A DNA stretch of 59,504 bases from an uncultured SAR86 cluster bacterium. GTDB taxonomy: Bacteria; Pseudomonadota; Gammaproteobacteria; Magnimaribacterales; Magnimaribacteraceae. The notes beneath the pieces are model-generated. The model was not told the DNA's origin. It searched no databases and was given only the letters and a program-made list of their open reading frames with translations. Positions within the stretch are counted from its first letter, which is position 1. Each line of letters opens with the position of its first letter. The DNA is taken from the NCBI GenBank assembly GCA_902532015.1, contig CACAGI010000006.1, positions 1 through 59,504 of the forward strand, written 5' to 3'. Below, piece after piece: positions 37,484 through 45,690 of the stretch. The position numbers and the translations under genes are program-made.

Positions 37484-37560
37484 GGGCCTGTAGCTCAGTT
37501 GGTTAGAGCAGTGGACTCATAATCCATTGGTCGGAGGTTCGAGTCCTCCCGGGCCCACCA
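37484..37560 (+). tRNA. tRNA-Ile2 (anticodon CAT, read as lysidine-AT)
   Basis: A 77-base cloverleaf with encoded CCA. All stems pair: acceptor GGGCCTG/CGGGCCC with one G-T, D stem GCTC/GAGC, anticodon stem GTGGA/TCCAT, T stem GGAGG/CCTCC. Anticodon loop CTCATAA gives CAT. CAT tRNAs can be Met or Ile2; the pairs C4-G69 and C5-G68 are the recognition elements of TilS, and the TTGGTC variable region matches ileX, so Ile2 is favoured over elongator Met. It follows rpoD, a common place for this tRNA. Confidence 0.93.
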
Positions 37561-37594
37561 GCAATCTAAATGATTCTTTAAGCAATAATTAATA

Positions 37595-38065
37595 TTATTC
37601 TCTTACTTCTGCGTATACCTTAGTTTTGCCATTCTTGAAATGTATTAGAACATCATAAGGCATAAAACGGTCTTCAACTTCCATACCTGGAGAGCCCAAA
37701 GGCATACCTGGCACTGACAGGCCAATAGCGTCTGGATTATTTTCAGAGAGAAATTTACTTACATATTTACTAGGAATATGCCCCTCAAAAAAATATCCAT
37801 TTGAAGAAACCCCAGTATGACAAGATCTAAATTGAGGTTCTATTTTTAGCATTTTTTTTATCTTCTCAAGACTTTGATGATCTTGCGTTTTAATAGTGAA
37901 CCCATTATTTTCCATGTGTTTAACCCACATTTTGCAACAACCACAAGTTGGGGTTTTGTGAACTAGTAGTTCCATTGGAGAATCCATAATTTTAATATTT
38001 AGATCAGAGGATTCTGCAGAAATAGCCATTAAAATTAAAACAATACCAATATACTTTTTACTCAT
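37595..38065 (-). CDS. DUF411 periplasmic metal-binding protein
   Basis: 156 residues with a signal peptide (about 1-19). The DUF411 signature is clear: TPTCGCCKMWVKHMENNGF (Cys41, Cys43, Cys44), SCHTGVSSNGYFFEGHIPS, and GLSVPGMPLGSPGME. Members are linked to copper handling, often beside copper exporters. No copper gene is beside it here. Function here is inferred from the family only. Confidence 0.9.
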   Translation of the reverse strand: MSKKYIGIVLILMAISAESSDLNIKIMDSPMELLVHKTPTCGCCKMWVKHMENNGFTIKTQDHQSLEKIKKMLKIEPQFRSCHTGVSSNGYFFEGHIPSKYVSKFLSENNPDAIGLSVPGMPLGSPGMEVEDRFMPYDVLIHFKNGKTKVYAEVRE

Positions 38066-38095
38066 ATTCTTATTTTATACCTGAGATCCTTTATT

Positions 38096-38935
38096 TTAAA
38101 AACTCTTTATTCTAGCTGGTTCAACCTTACTCATTAGGGTTAATACCAAGGGAATACTAATCGGTATAGTTATAAACATAACCAAAAGTCCAAAGAAAAA
38201 AACTATTCTTTGAAATGAACTTGCAGGTTCGATTTGTGAGACTTTAGGCTCAAAAAATTTAGTTGAATAGAGATATGGATATTCTTTGAAACGTTCTTGC
38301 ATAGTTGATACCCAGATTCTTAGTTTATGTAGCCTTTCGTCATTTAGCACTGCTTCTAGTGCGGGAACAGGAATGCTTGCATGACATTGAATCATTCCAA
38401 ACATAACCATATCTCTTGTACCCGGCTCATCTCCATCAAAGAAATCACCTTCATAAGTGTGGAGTATCTTTTCCCAATATAAAAACTGATCACCAAAATT
38501 TTCTGGCTCCTTTTGTTTTAATCTCCACTTACCAATACTTATTAGCGTAAACATATAAAATGCTATAAAACTAAGAAAGAAATTACTTATGGTATTGCTC
38601 ACGAAAGACTTTGAACTTTGACCGCCGCGAGAGAAAGCTGAAAAAAATCTAAAAGGATTATCGGTGCGGTGTAATACACCTTGCCAAGCATTTTGTGCAG
38701 CCTTTATTTCTTCTTCAAGAATAGTTTTATAACCTAATTTTACTAATATTTCAGTTGACTCTATCTCCCAAGCTTCATCATCTATTGAAACCGCAGGCAT
38801 ATAAACTCCCCACTTACTAAATACTTGAGATGGTGGTATTTGCAAAAGGTTATATTTTATTCCTTTGTCGTGTAATGCAAGCAATACAGCTTGCACCCAA
38901 GGCGAATGATTAAAACCATAAACTTTTACTTTCAT
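38096..38935 (-). CDS. Glutathione S-transferase-like membrane protein
   Basis: 279 residues. The N-terminus (VKVYGFNHSPWVQAVLLAL...) and the ESTEILVKLG segment match a thioredoxin-fold GST N-domain. The GST C-domain region is interrupted by a hydrophobic segment (about 115-135, SNFFLSFIAFYMFTLISIG) and the protein ends with a long hydrophobic stretch (about 245-270). So it is probably membrane-attached. The catalytic residue (Ser, Tyr or Cys near SPW) is not certain. Substrate unknown. The next gene on this strand is the DUF411 gene after 30 bases. Confidence 0.7.
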   Translation of the reverse strand: MKVKVYGFNHSPWVQAVLLALHDKGIKYNLLQIPPSQVFSKWGVYMPAVSIDDEAWEIESTEILVKLGYKTILEEEIKAAQNAWQGVLHRTDNPFRFFSAFSRGGQSSKSFVSNTISNFFLSFIAFYMFTLISIGKWRLKQKEPENFGDQFLYWEKILHTYEGDFFDGDEPGTRDMVMFGMIQCHASIPVPALEAVLNDERLHKLRIWVSTMQERFKEYPYLYSTKFFEPKVSQIEPASSFQRIVFFFGLLVMFITIPISIPLVLTLMSKVEPARIKSF

Positions 38936-39111
38936 TTTTTAAAATTATCTTATTTATATATCACTAAGGATTGAACAAAATCGTTATCCCTTTATATTTT
39001 ATGATTATATTTAAATTTAATTAGGAATAAATTCTCATTTTTTAAAAAAATGTAGTTTAAAAGAGATTTGTTGTATTCTCATCCTTAGGAGGGTGTAACC
39101 TTAACCAAATA

Positions 39112-40020
39112 ATGCTTTATCTTGCTAGCTTTATATTTATATTAGTGTCTGTTTGGGTTGGTAATGCAGCGTTGGCCCTTTTTTTAGGAATAATTCTTGC
39201 TTCTTATAAAGAAGTACCAAAAACCTTCTTTACTCAGAAATATGGTTCAACAATTCTCCAGACAGGTATAGTTTTTTTAGGCGGCAGTTTAAGTCTAGAC
39301 TCTTTTTTTGAAATTAATTCATCTTATTTTCTTTTGATATCTTTCTACGTCATAGGAGCATTTCTTCTCATGCTTCTAGTTGGAAAAATGTTTGGGGTTT
39401 CTAAAAAACTTACCTATTTACTGAGTTCTGGGACCGCAATATGCGGAGGTACAGCGATTGTTGCTGTGGGACCCGCTATTAAGGCCAAGCCAGAAGAATT
39501 TTCTACGGCCATCGCCATTATTTTTATACTAAATGCTTTAGCAGTTATTTTATTCCCTATCGCTGGAGATTTTCTTAGCCTTTCTGAACGAGAATTTGGG
39601 GCTTGGGTTGCTTTAGCAATTCATGACACTGCGTCTGTTTTAGGAGCAGCATCAATGATGGGAGATGAAGCCATGGAGGTAGCAGCAACATTGAAAGTAA
39701 GTAGAACTTTTTGGATAGTGCCTTTAGTAATAGGATCTGCCTGGTTATTTAGAAATAAGTCCTCTGGATTTGGATTACCTTTATTTATAGTTTTCTTTTT
39801 ATTGGCTACTATTCTTAATTCTTTAACCAGTCCTTCAACTGATTTATTGAATTTATTTAAACTAATAAACAGAGTCTGTTTATTGACTGGTTTGTTTTGT
39901 ATAGGAACTCAAATGAATATAGAAATCGTAAAATCTATATCATTAAAGCCAATTATTTTAGCAGTCTCTGTGTGGTTGGTTATTATTCCAACTTCTTTCT
40001 GGCTGGTATCAGTGATTTAG
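39112..40020 (+). CDS. YeiH/UPF0324 family membrane transporter
   Basis: 302 residues with about nine or ten membrane helices. GTAICGGTAIVAVGPAIKAKPEE and AIHDTASVLGAASMMGDEA are the conserved half-helices of the UPF0324 (YeiH, putative sulfate exporter) family. It starts MLYLASFIFILV. An AGGAGG lies about 17 bases before the ATG, too far for a normal ribosome site; no other in-frame start exists between it and the upstream stop. Substrate unconfirmed. Confidence 0.85.
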   Translation: MLYLASFIFILVSVWVGNAALALFLGIILASYKEVPKTFFTQKYGSTILQTGIVFLGGSLSLDSFFEINSSYFLLISFYVIGAFLLMLLVGKMFGVSKKLTYLLSSGTAICGGTAIVAVGPAIKAKPEEFSTAIAIIFILNALAVILFPIAGDFLSLSEREFGAWVALAIHDTASVLGAASMMGDEAMEVAATLKVSRTFWIVPLVIGSAWLFRNKSSGFGLPLFIVFFLLATILNSLTSPSTDLLNLFKLINRVCLLTGLFCIGTQMNIEIVKSISLKPIILAVSVWLVIIPTSFWLVSVI

Positions 40021-40028
40021 TCTAGAGT

Positions 40029-41231
40029 TTAAGAACTCTTGTCTTTTTTCATGGTATTGTAGGCATTTTTACTAGCCTTACCCACCGTGTAGTCTTTAGA
40101 CAAATCTTCTTTTGAGGAGTTTGGTGACAATTCTCTAACTCTTACATATTTACCCTCATCATAAGCTTTTCTGAATGGTTTCATGTTGCCCCAAACGTCT
40201 CCAACTTTGCCACTAGCACCCATGCCAAACCCTTCTATTGTTGCGCCATATACGATTGCCTGCATTCCCATTCTATGAAGTAACTTTGGACTTGCATTCT
40301 CAATTACGTCTGGTGCAGCTGAAAGTGACCAATTTTCTTGTGTTCGCATCCAGGCCTTTACATTGCTCATCGTTGCAACAAAACGTCTTTTATCAGTTTT
40401 GTTAACACCTGTACCATGTAAAAGCCTGCCGTCAAAAATCATAATTGTTCCTGCTTCAGCTTCTAAGTTTATAGTCGGAGGCAGTTTTCCTATCTTTCCA
40501 CCACTACCAGCTTCACTCATTATTTTATGACTACCTGGAATAACTAAAGTGCCGCCATTCTCTTCATTTATATCTTGTGGAATATACATGGTGTTTACTA
40601 GCGCAGGAGCCTGTTCTGTAATCCAAGGAACTAATGGTCCTTGATCCATATGCATGCCTTGGGGATATTTACCGGGATCCGCACCATTTGATAAAAAGCT
40701 GTGACAAATCCATCCAGACCCTAATGTTTCATTTAATAATTGCTCTATTAAAGGTCCTGCCTGAACTGCATCGGGATGTTGTTCAATGCATTTTCCAAAT
40801 ATTTCGCCTTTGTTAATTAACGTATGTATATATTGTCCTGTAGGGGACATGGCTTTTATTCCTGCCAATTCTTCGCCTTCAGCCTGCTCTAGAATTCGAG
40901 TTATGAAAGCTTTGGTTTGATTTTTAGACATGGCTTCTTCAATTAGGCCATAGCCCCATTCTTTAAGATCTGATCTTAATCGATGAATGTTCTTAGTAGG
41001 GACTGGTAATTCGTAATCCTTCCAATAAGGATGCTTTCTTGCGACAGTTGTATTCCAGTAATTTTCACCCCATTCCAAAGGTTTTTTAATGTTAGGGGGA
41101 ATCATCCACGGATTGTTTTTAAAGAGCGACTCGTAAGGCTCTTTAGAATTTAGAAATTGATAAAAGATTGAATCTTCAGGAGAAGAGTTTTCCGAAACGT
41201 GTTCTGGAGTGAATTCAGGAATAGTTTTCAT
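40029..41231 (-). CDS. Phytanoyl-CoA dioxygenase-family protein
   Basis: 400 residues. The Fe(II)/2-oxoglutarate double-stranded beta-helix has His194-x-Asp196 in MHMDQG, NGGTLVIPGSHK, the distal His272 in LLHGTG and Arg282 for 2-oxoglutarate. The N-terminal extension (about 1-100) is longer than in the two relatives at 44707 and 45687. It should hydroxylate an organic substrate using 2-oxoglutarate and O2. Not necessarily acyl-CoA: many marine members are of unknown substrate. It converges on the YeiH gene with eight bases between. Confidence 0.85.
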   Translation of the reverse strand: MKTIPEFTPEHVSENSSPEDSIFYQFLNSKEPYESLFKNNPWMIPPNIKKPLEWGENYWNTTVARKHPYWKDYELPVPTKNIHRLRSDLKEWGYGLIEEAMSKNQTKAFITRILEQAEGEELAGIKAMSPTGQYIHTLINKGEIFGKCIEQHPDAVQAGPLIEQLLNETLGSGWICHSFLSNGADPGKYPQGMHMDQGPLVPWITEQAPALVNTMYIPQDINEENGGTLVIPGSHKIMSEAGSGGKIGKLPPTINLEAEAGTIMIFDGRLLHGTGVNKTDKRRFVATMSNVKAWMRTQENWSLSAAPDVIENASPKLLHRMGMQAIVYGATIEGFGMGASGKVGDVWGNMKPFRKAYDEGKYVRVRELSPNSSKEDLSKDYTVGKASKNAYNTMKKDKSS

Positions 41232-41264
41232 AGGTAAATCTTAACAAATATCAAGCAGTCATGT

Positions 41265-42311
41265 TTAGGATAGAATTTTTTTAATGAAGCTAACCTCTTT
41301 TTCATCAAAAGCGCTTCCATTCTGTCTATAAATATCATGAAACCAAATTTCTGGTTCAGGTATGTCTTCTCCATCTTCAATAAACTCACCTTTTTGTTTC
41401 AAATCATGAAGATTCATTATTGTTTCCCACCCAAAATGAGTCTGACTTTTTCCTGCTACTAGCCCCCAGTTATAACAACCTACATTATTTTTTTTGAATA
41501 TTGGAAGGCTGAACTGAAAACTAGTTCCGAATTGTCTTGCCATATATTCGGTACAAATAAGAGGTCTTTGAGTTTCCTTCAGTCTTTTTATTGTTGGTTC
41601 TAATTTATCTTTTTCGTAGGTGTGAAAAGTTATAACATCTGAATTATCTAAGTTTAATTTGATTATGTCATCACCAACTGATCCATCTAGACAGGAAGTC
41701 AGTGGTTGAGTGGGGTTAATTTCTCTCGCCCATTTCCAAGTTAAATCCAATAACTTAATGGACTTTTCTCCTACTCCAAATTGCCCTGGTTCATTGTATA
41801 AATCCCACATCAAGATCCTTTCATCATCTGCATACGAATCCAAAACACCTTTTACGTATGCGCTTAAATTAGATGATTCTTTCTCAGAGAGGGAGCCATC
41901 AAATAAGTCATGAACTATCTTCATTCCAGGACTCTGCTTCCACCCAGAATTATGAACACCTCTGACAGGTTTAGGCTGAGTTCCTAGTTTTGGATAAGCC
42001 CTGTGACAGTCATCAAATAAAACTAATATAGGCTTTATATTCTCTTCAGAGCACGCATCTAAGACGAGGTCTAATTTTGCAGTAAAACTTTTTTTGTTTG
42101 CCCACAAAAGATCATGGAGATAGATTCTAAGACTATTGAATCCTGTATCAGAAGCCAAAGAAATTTCTTTTTTAATAGTATCTAAATCAAAAGTATCATC
42201 TTGAAACATCTCAAGCTGGTTGATGGCTGTGCTCGGTAGAAAATTACAACCCACTAACCATTTGTGATTTTCATACCAAGAGTTGGCTTTTTCTTTAGTC
42301 CATTTACTCAT
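41265..42311 (-). CDS. Glycoside hydrolase family 5-like (cellulase fold) enzyme
   Basis: 348 residues from the ATG at 42311. The TIM-barrel glycosidase motifs are visible: DLYNEPGQFG (acid/base Glu after Asn) at about residue 177 and CTEYMAR (nucleophile Glu) at about 254. GFNSLRIYLHDLLW is the typical early beta-strand. It has no signal peptide, which is unusual for a polysaccharide hydrolase, so a cytoplasmic oligosaccharide substrate or export with a partner is possible. It overlaps the small secreted protein gene by 8 bases. Confidence 0.78.
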   Translation of the reverse strand: MSKWTKEKANSWYENHKWLVGCNFLPSTAINQLEMFQDDTFDLDTIKKEISLASDTGFNSLRIYLHDLLWANKKSFTAKLDLVLDACSEENIKPILVLFDDCHRAYPKLGTQPKPVRGVHNSGWKQSPGMKIVHDLFDGSLSEKESSNLSAYVKGVLDSYADDERILMWDLYNEPGQFGVGEKSIKLLDLTWKWAREINPTQPLTSCLDGSVGDDIIKLNLDNSDVITFHTYEKDKLEPTIKRLKETQRPLICTEYMARQFGTSFQFSLPIFKKNNVGCYNWGLVAGKSQTHFGWETIMNLHDLKQKGEFIEDGEDIPEPEIWFHDIYRQNGSAFDEKEVSFIKKILS

Positions 42312-42513
42312 CAATCCTAGCGCATCTAGTCATTCCTGCTACGAATATTCCTTGTCTTGCTATCTCGCAATTCTCTCTTAATTTAAATACTTCAGGATAG
42401 GCAATCCAACTACAGTCTTTACATACTTTAAATAATAGATTGTAGTCATTGTTAGCTCCTATCGGAGTGCTAAGAGTGATGATCATTAAAAGAATCAATT
42501 TATTAACTTTCAT
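42304..42513 (-). CDS. Small secreted cysteine-containing protein (69 aa)
   Basis: 69 residues with a clear signal peptide (1-20, ending at IGA). The mature part has four cysteines (31, 34, 49, 64), including CKDC, and a WIAYPEVFKL segment. Its stop lies inside the start of the GH5-like gene, so the two may be coupled. I recognise no family. It might be a small periplasmic partner; an old signal-peptide-bearing N-terminus lost by frameshift from the glycosidase is less likely because the 69 residues form a distinct conserved-looking domain. Confidence 0.6.
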   Translation of the reverse strand: MKVNKLILLMIITLSTPIGANNDYNLLFKVCKDCSWIAYPEVFKLRENCEIARQGIFVAGMTRCARIDE

Positions 42514-42541
42514 ATTTCTTTATTAATTATACTGTTGAAGT

Positions 42542-43336
42542 ATGAGTTTAATAAAGACACAAGAATTATCCATCTATTATGAACGCTCTTCAGAGCGAGA
42601 AAATGGACCTTTATTATATATAGGGGGCACTGGAGGTGATTTAAGAAATAAACCCAATCAAATGGATTCTCCTTTAAAAAATTTTTTTGAAGTAATTTCC
42701 TATGATCAAAGAGGGCTTGGTCAGACTTCTAAACCTAACGAAGTATACACAATGAAGCAATATGCTGATGATGCTGCAGATTTTATGGATAAATTAGATC
42801 TACCTAGGTTGCCTGTTATGGGAGTTTCTTTTGGAGGTATGGTTGCCCAAGAGTTAGCGATTCGTTACCCAGATAAAATCAGTAAGCTTGTTTTAGCATG
42901 CACTTCTTCAGGAGGGAAGGGTGGATCTTCTTATCCTCTTCATGAGCTTCAAAAGCAAGATGAAGAAACAAGGTTGGAATCAAATATAAAGATTAATGAT
43001 TTAAGAATCAGCGATAAATGGATAAAACAAAATGCCTATGAATGGCAGAAGCTTAAAGAGTTATCCTCTAGCAGGATTCAATACAAACCACAACAAGATG
43101 GATTTATGAATCAGTTGATGGCAAGAAAAGATCATGATACTTCTGACCGATTATCTCAGATCAAGATGCCAGTTTTATTACAAGGAGGCAAATATGATGG
43201 CATTGCTCCTGTTAAAAATATGGAATTTCTAAGTAAAAATATTAAGTCTAGTACTTTGAAGTTTTATGAAGGAGGTCACTTATTTCTTATCCAAGATCAA
43301 CGAGCCTTTAAAGATATTATTTCATGGTTGAAATAA
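42542..43336 (+). CDS. Alpha/beta hydrolase
   Basis: 264 residues. Nucleophile elbow GVSFGG with Ser, Asp in GGKYDGIAP and His in EGGHLFLIQD complete the triad; the oxyanion region GGTGGD lies near the N-terminus. The fold is common to esterases, lactonases and epoxide hydrolases, so substrate is open. Divergent from the small secreted protein gene across 28 bases. Confidence 0.86.
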   Translation: MSLIKTQELSIYYERSSERENGPLLYIGGTGGDLRNKPNQMDSPLKNFFEVISYDQRGLGQTSKPNEVYTMKQYADDAADFMDKLDLPRLPVMGVSFGGMVAQELAIRYPDKISKLVLACTSSGGKGGSSYPLHELQKQDEETRLESNIKINDLRISDKWIKQNAYEWQKLKELSSSRIQYKPQQDGFMNQLMARKDHDTSDRLSQIKMPVLLQGGKYDGIAPVKNMEFLSKNIKSSTLKFYEGGHLFLIQDQRAFKDIISWLK

Positions 43337-43482
43337 TAAGAAGTTCTAATTCTTATAAATTTAACTAATAAGCTATCAGAGAAGATGACTCTTAATCATT
43401 TGGTCTTTGGTCAGGATCCTGCGAAAGTAACTTTTCTTTGAAATTCTTTGGTTTAGGACTATTAAATAAAAATAATTCAATA

Positions 43483-43511
43483 TTGACTAATACACCAAGT
43501 CCTTTAATAAT
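43483..43511 (+). promoter_or_regulatory. Putative promoter upstream of the double-barrel protein gene
   Basis: TTGACT (43483-43488), 17 bases, AATAAT (43506-43511). A strong AAGGAG (43529-43534) then precedes the ATG at 43542. The rest of the 205-base gap (43337-43541) holds only a 7-base AT inverted repeat (43336-43356). Confidence 0.35.
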
Positions 43512-43541
43512 ATTTTTTTAAATAATTTAAGGAGAAATACT

Positions 43542-44177
43542 ATGGCAATAGCTAGAGTTCAAATATCAACTTCTTTAATAGGTAAAGAAGCTGATTTTAT
43601 GTCTGCAACCTCAAAAGGTGCTGAACTAATGCAATCTAAAGGACTAAAAAATTTTTTGAGGGTTTCACATTCTGGTACACCCGGAATTGAGGTTTGGTCC
43701 ATGACTATGTTTGAGAATTGGACAGAATACGGTGAAGCACAACAGATGATGATGTCTGATCAAGACATTCAGGCATGGTACTTAGATTCAATAACCAATA
43801 GAACCGGAGAGGTGATAGATTCTTTTGAGATGGTCGAGGTTATTGGCTTTGAAAAAGGGGCAGAGACTACAGGTGATGTAATTTTTGCAACAGCATGGGA
43901 TATTATTCCCGCTGAAGGAAATGGAAAAAATTTCATAAAATCTTGTCATCAAGCGAAGGAAATACATGAAAAACATGGAGCAAAAGCTAGACTTTGGCAA
44001 GGAATGGGAGGAACCTTTTCTGGGCAATTGATTTATAGCCTAGGATATGAAGATTTTTCAGCCATGGGTAAAATTCAAGACTCTTTTCAAGAAGACTTTG
44101 CTGCATTTAACAGAACAGCGCCTGTATCAGCAACGATTAATCGTCAAATGGTCCTAAGGTCTTCAACTATTCTATAA
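43542..44177 (+). CDS. Conserved hypothetical protein, probable double ferredoxin-like (dimeric alpha/beta barrel) domain
   Basis: 211 residues, soluble, no signal peptide. Strand-helix pattern in two halves (1-105 and 110-205), each beginning with a strand (ARVQIST and ATAWDIIP) and containing a helix of the type found in NIPSNAP/Dabb small barrels: GAELMQSKGLKNFLRVSHSG and EIHEKHGAKARLWQGMGG. I infer a tandem dimeric alpha/beta barrel; the function is unknown. It has its own promoter and a strong ribosome site, and ends at a bidirectional terminator, so it is monocistronic and may be well expressed. Confidence 0.7.
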   Translation: MAIARVQISTSLIGKEADFMSATSKGAELMQSKGLKNFLRVSHSGTPGIEVWSMTMFENWTEYGEAQQMMMSDQDIQAWYLDSITNRTGEVIDSFEMVEVIGFEKGAETTGDVIFATAWDIIPAEGNGKNFIKSCHQAKEIHEKHGAKARLWQGMGGTFSGQLIYSLGYEDFSAMGKIQDSFQEDFAAFNRTAPVSATINRQMVLRSSTIL

Positions 44178-44187
44178 TTTTATTTAA

Positions 44188-44212
44188 TTAACCCGCCATA
44201 TTGGCGGGTTAA
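44188..44212. terminator. Bidirectional hairpin terminator
   Basis: A perfect 11-base inverted repeat, TTAACCCGCCA / TGGCGGGTTAA, with a TAT loop. It lies between two convergent genes (stop at 44177 and 3' end at 44217). The GC-rich stem is striking in an AT-rich background. The 3' sides carry no long T run (AAAGACC one way, ATAAAATTATAG the other), so efficiency may be moderate. Confidence 0.75.
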
Positions 44213-44216
44213 AGAC

Positions 44217-44615
44217 CTAAATAAAGATCCATAGAAGATTTACCAGCAGTGTTCCAATTGTTAGGGAAACACTTATTGTGTGGAGAACAGAAAACTTCTT
44301 ATCGTTTTTTTCGTCTCTTGCTTGATTTGTCGCAGGAATAATCGAGTTACAAATAGCTCCGGAAATCAAAGTCACACCTCCCACCACATATCCAATTAAA
44401 GAATCAGATGTTTTAAGAAACGAAAAAATTAATACTAATAATCCCAAAATTATTAACGCTTTAAATAATTTGGGAAAAATAGCCCTAAGAAAAGGGGCTC
44501 TATTATCTTCTGCGAGGTCTTTAAATACTGTCGGAGCTACAAATGCGGTTTGGAAGATAATTAAGCCGCAAATTATCCCCGATATTAGTATTTGCAAAGA
44601 ATTGTATATATCCAT
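44217..44615 (-). CDS. Small membrane protein, DUF4149/TMEM205-like
   Basis: 132 residues with four hydrophobic helices. The first (ISGIICGLIIFQTAFVAPTVF) and the C-terminal FSVLHTISVSLTIGTLLVNLLW, with the NQARDEKNDKKFSVLH segment, resemble the DUF4149 group (TMEM205 superfamily). Function not known. Single gene in the minus direction facing a strong terminator. Confidence 0.6.
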   Translation of the reverse strand: MDIYNSLQILISGIICGLIIFQTAFVAPTVFKDLAEDNRAPFLRAIFPKLFKALIILGLLVLIFSFLKTSDSLIGYVVGGVTLISGAICNSIIPATNQARDEKNDKKFSVLHTISVSLTIGTLLVNLLWIFI

Positions 44616-44706
44616 ATAAACATGAATTTAACATCTCTCCCGTATATCTGATAGGATTATGTTAATGATTTTTTAGATTTCATTTTAAGATAGATATCGA
44701 AACTAT

Positions 44707-45690
44707 ATGTTGTTAAATTCAGCCCCGCCACCAACTAAAGATTTAGAACAAGCTAAGCTTGATTTAACTAAATTTGGATTTTGCATAGTCCCAGAGGCAC
44801 TAAATAAAGACGAAATAACTGCAGCAAGAGAACGTTTATTGGATCAAGCTGAAGCAGAAGAACAACAAGGATTATCCTTCAGAGATGGAGGCCCTGAACA
44901 ACAAGTTAAATTAATTAATGGAAGGATAGATAAAAATTCTTTCAGTACTTCGAATGGTGGAGTAAACCAACGTCTATGGATGTTAGCTAATAAAGGTCAG
45001 TGCTTTAGGGATATGGTTACGCACCCTTTGGTTGATGAACTGGTAGGACATATTTTAGGTAAAGAATTTATTTTATCGACTCACTCAGCAAATATAGCTA
45101 AACCCGGAGGAGTGCGTATGGGTCTTCATACTGATCAATGGTGGATGCCTCAGCCAGTTAGGGCGGATGAAGAATATATAAAACCTTCTGAGATATCTAG
45201 AAGTGCTGCAGATTCTTTCGTAGATCCAGATACTTCACTAGGAATTTCTCCTCCTGTAGTGGCTAATTGTATGTGGATGCTTTCAGAATTTTCTTCAACA
45301 AATGGTTCGACAGAGGTTGTACCAGGCTCACATTTAACTGGAGCTCACCCTAATCAAGAAGATCAATCTACTTATCCTATAATACAAGCAGAGGCTGAGG
45401 CGGGCACTTTAATGGTATTTGATGGCAGGCTCTGGCATGGCACTGGTGCTAATACAGGTAATTCAGACAGAGTAGGAGTCTTAACTACTTTTTGTTCTCC
45501 TCAATTTAGGCAACAGGAGAATCAGACCTTAGGCCTTGATAGAGACCTTTGGGACAAATGCTCTGAGAAACTCAAAACTAGGCTTGGTTTTAAGGTCTGG
45601 AATGCTTATGGAAGAATTGAGAGTTCAATGGATTATCTTATAGATATTGAACCAGAGAGGATTAAAGAACTTAAGCCAAATAAGAAATGA
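44707..45690 (+). CDS. Phytanoyl-CoA dioxygenase-family protein
   Basis: 327 residues. The metal site is His141-x-Asp143 in LHTDQW, distal His244 in LWHGTG and Arg255 in SDRVG. Shared HxDQ, VVPGSHL and DGRLWHG motifs put it in the same subfamily as the genes at 40029 and 45687. It probably hydroxylates an organic substrate. It overlaps the next gene by 4 bases (ATGA), so the two are probably made together, possibly as a heterodimer. Confidence 0.86.
   Translation: MLLNSAPPPTKDLEQAKLDLTKFGFCIVPEALNKDEITAARERLLDQAEAEEQQGLSFRDGGPEQQVKLINGRIDKNSFSTSNGGVNQRLWMLANKGQCFRDMVTHPLVDELVGHILGKEFILSTHSANIAKPGGVRMGLHTDQWWMPQPVRADEEYIKPSEISRSAADSFVDPDTSLGISPPVVANCMWMLSEFSSTNGSTEVVPGSHLTGAHPNQEDQSTYPIIQAEAEAGTLMVFDGRLWHGTGANTGNSDRVGVLTTFCSPQFRQQENQTLGLDRDLWDKCSEKLKTRLGFKVWNAYGRIESSMDYLIDIEPERIKELKPNKK

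Noticed and set aside
37484-37560. tRNA as an integration (att) site
   Set aside because: No integrase, direct repeat of the tRNA 3' end or change of gene style was seen in the following region.
39085-39100. AGGAGGGTG before the YeiH gene as a start signal
   Set aside because: The nearby GTG runs straight into TAA, and the true ATG is too far for it; no alternative in-frame start exists.
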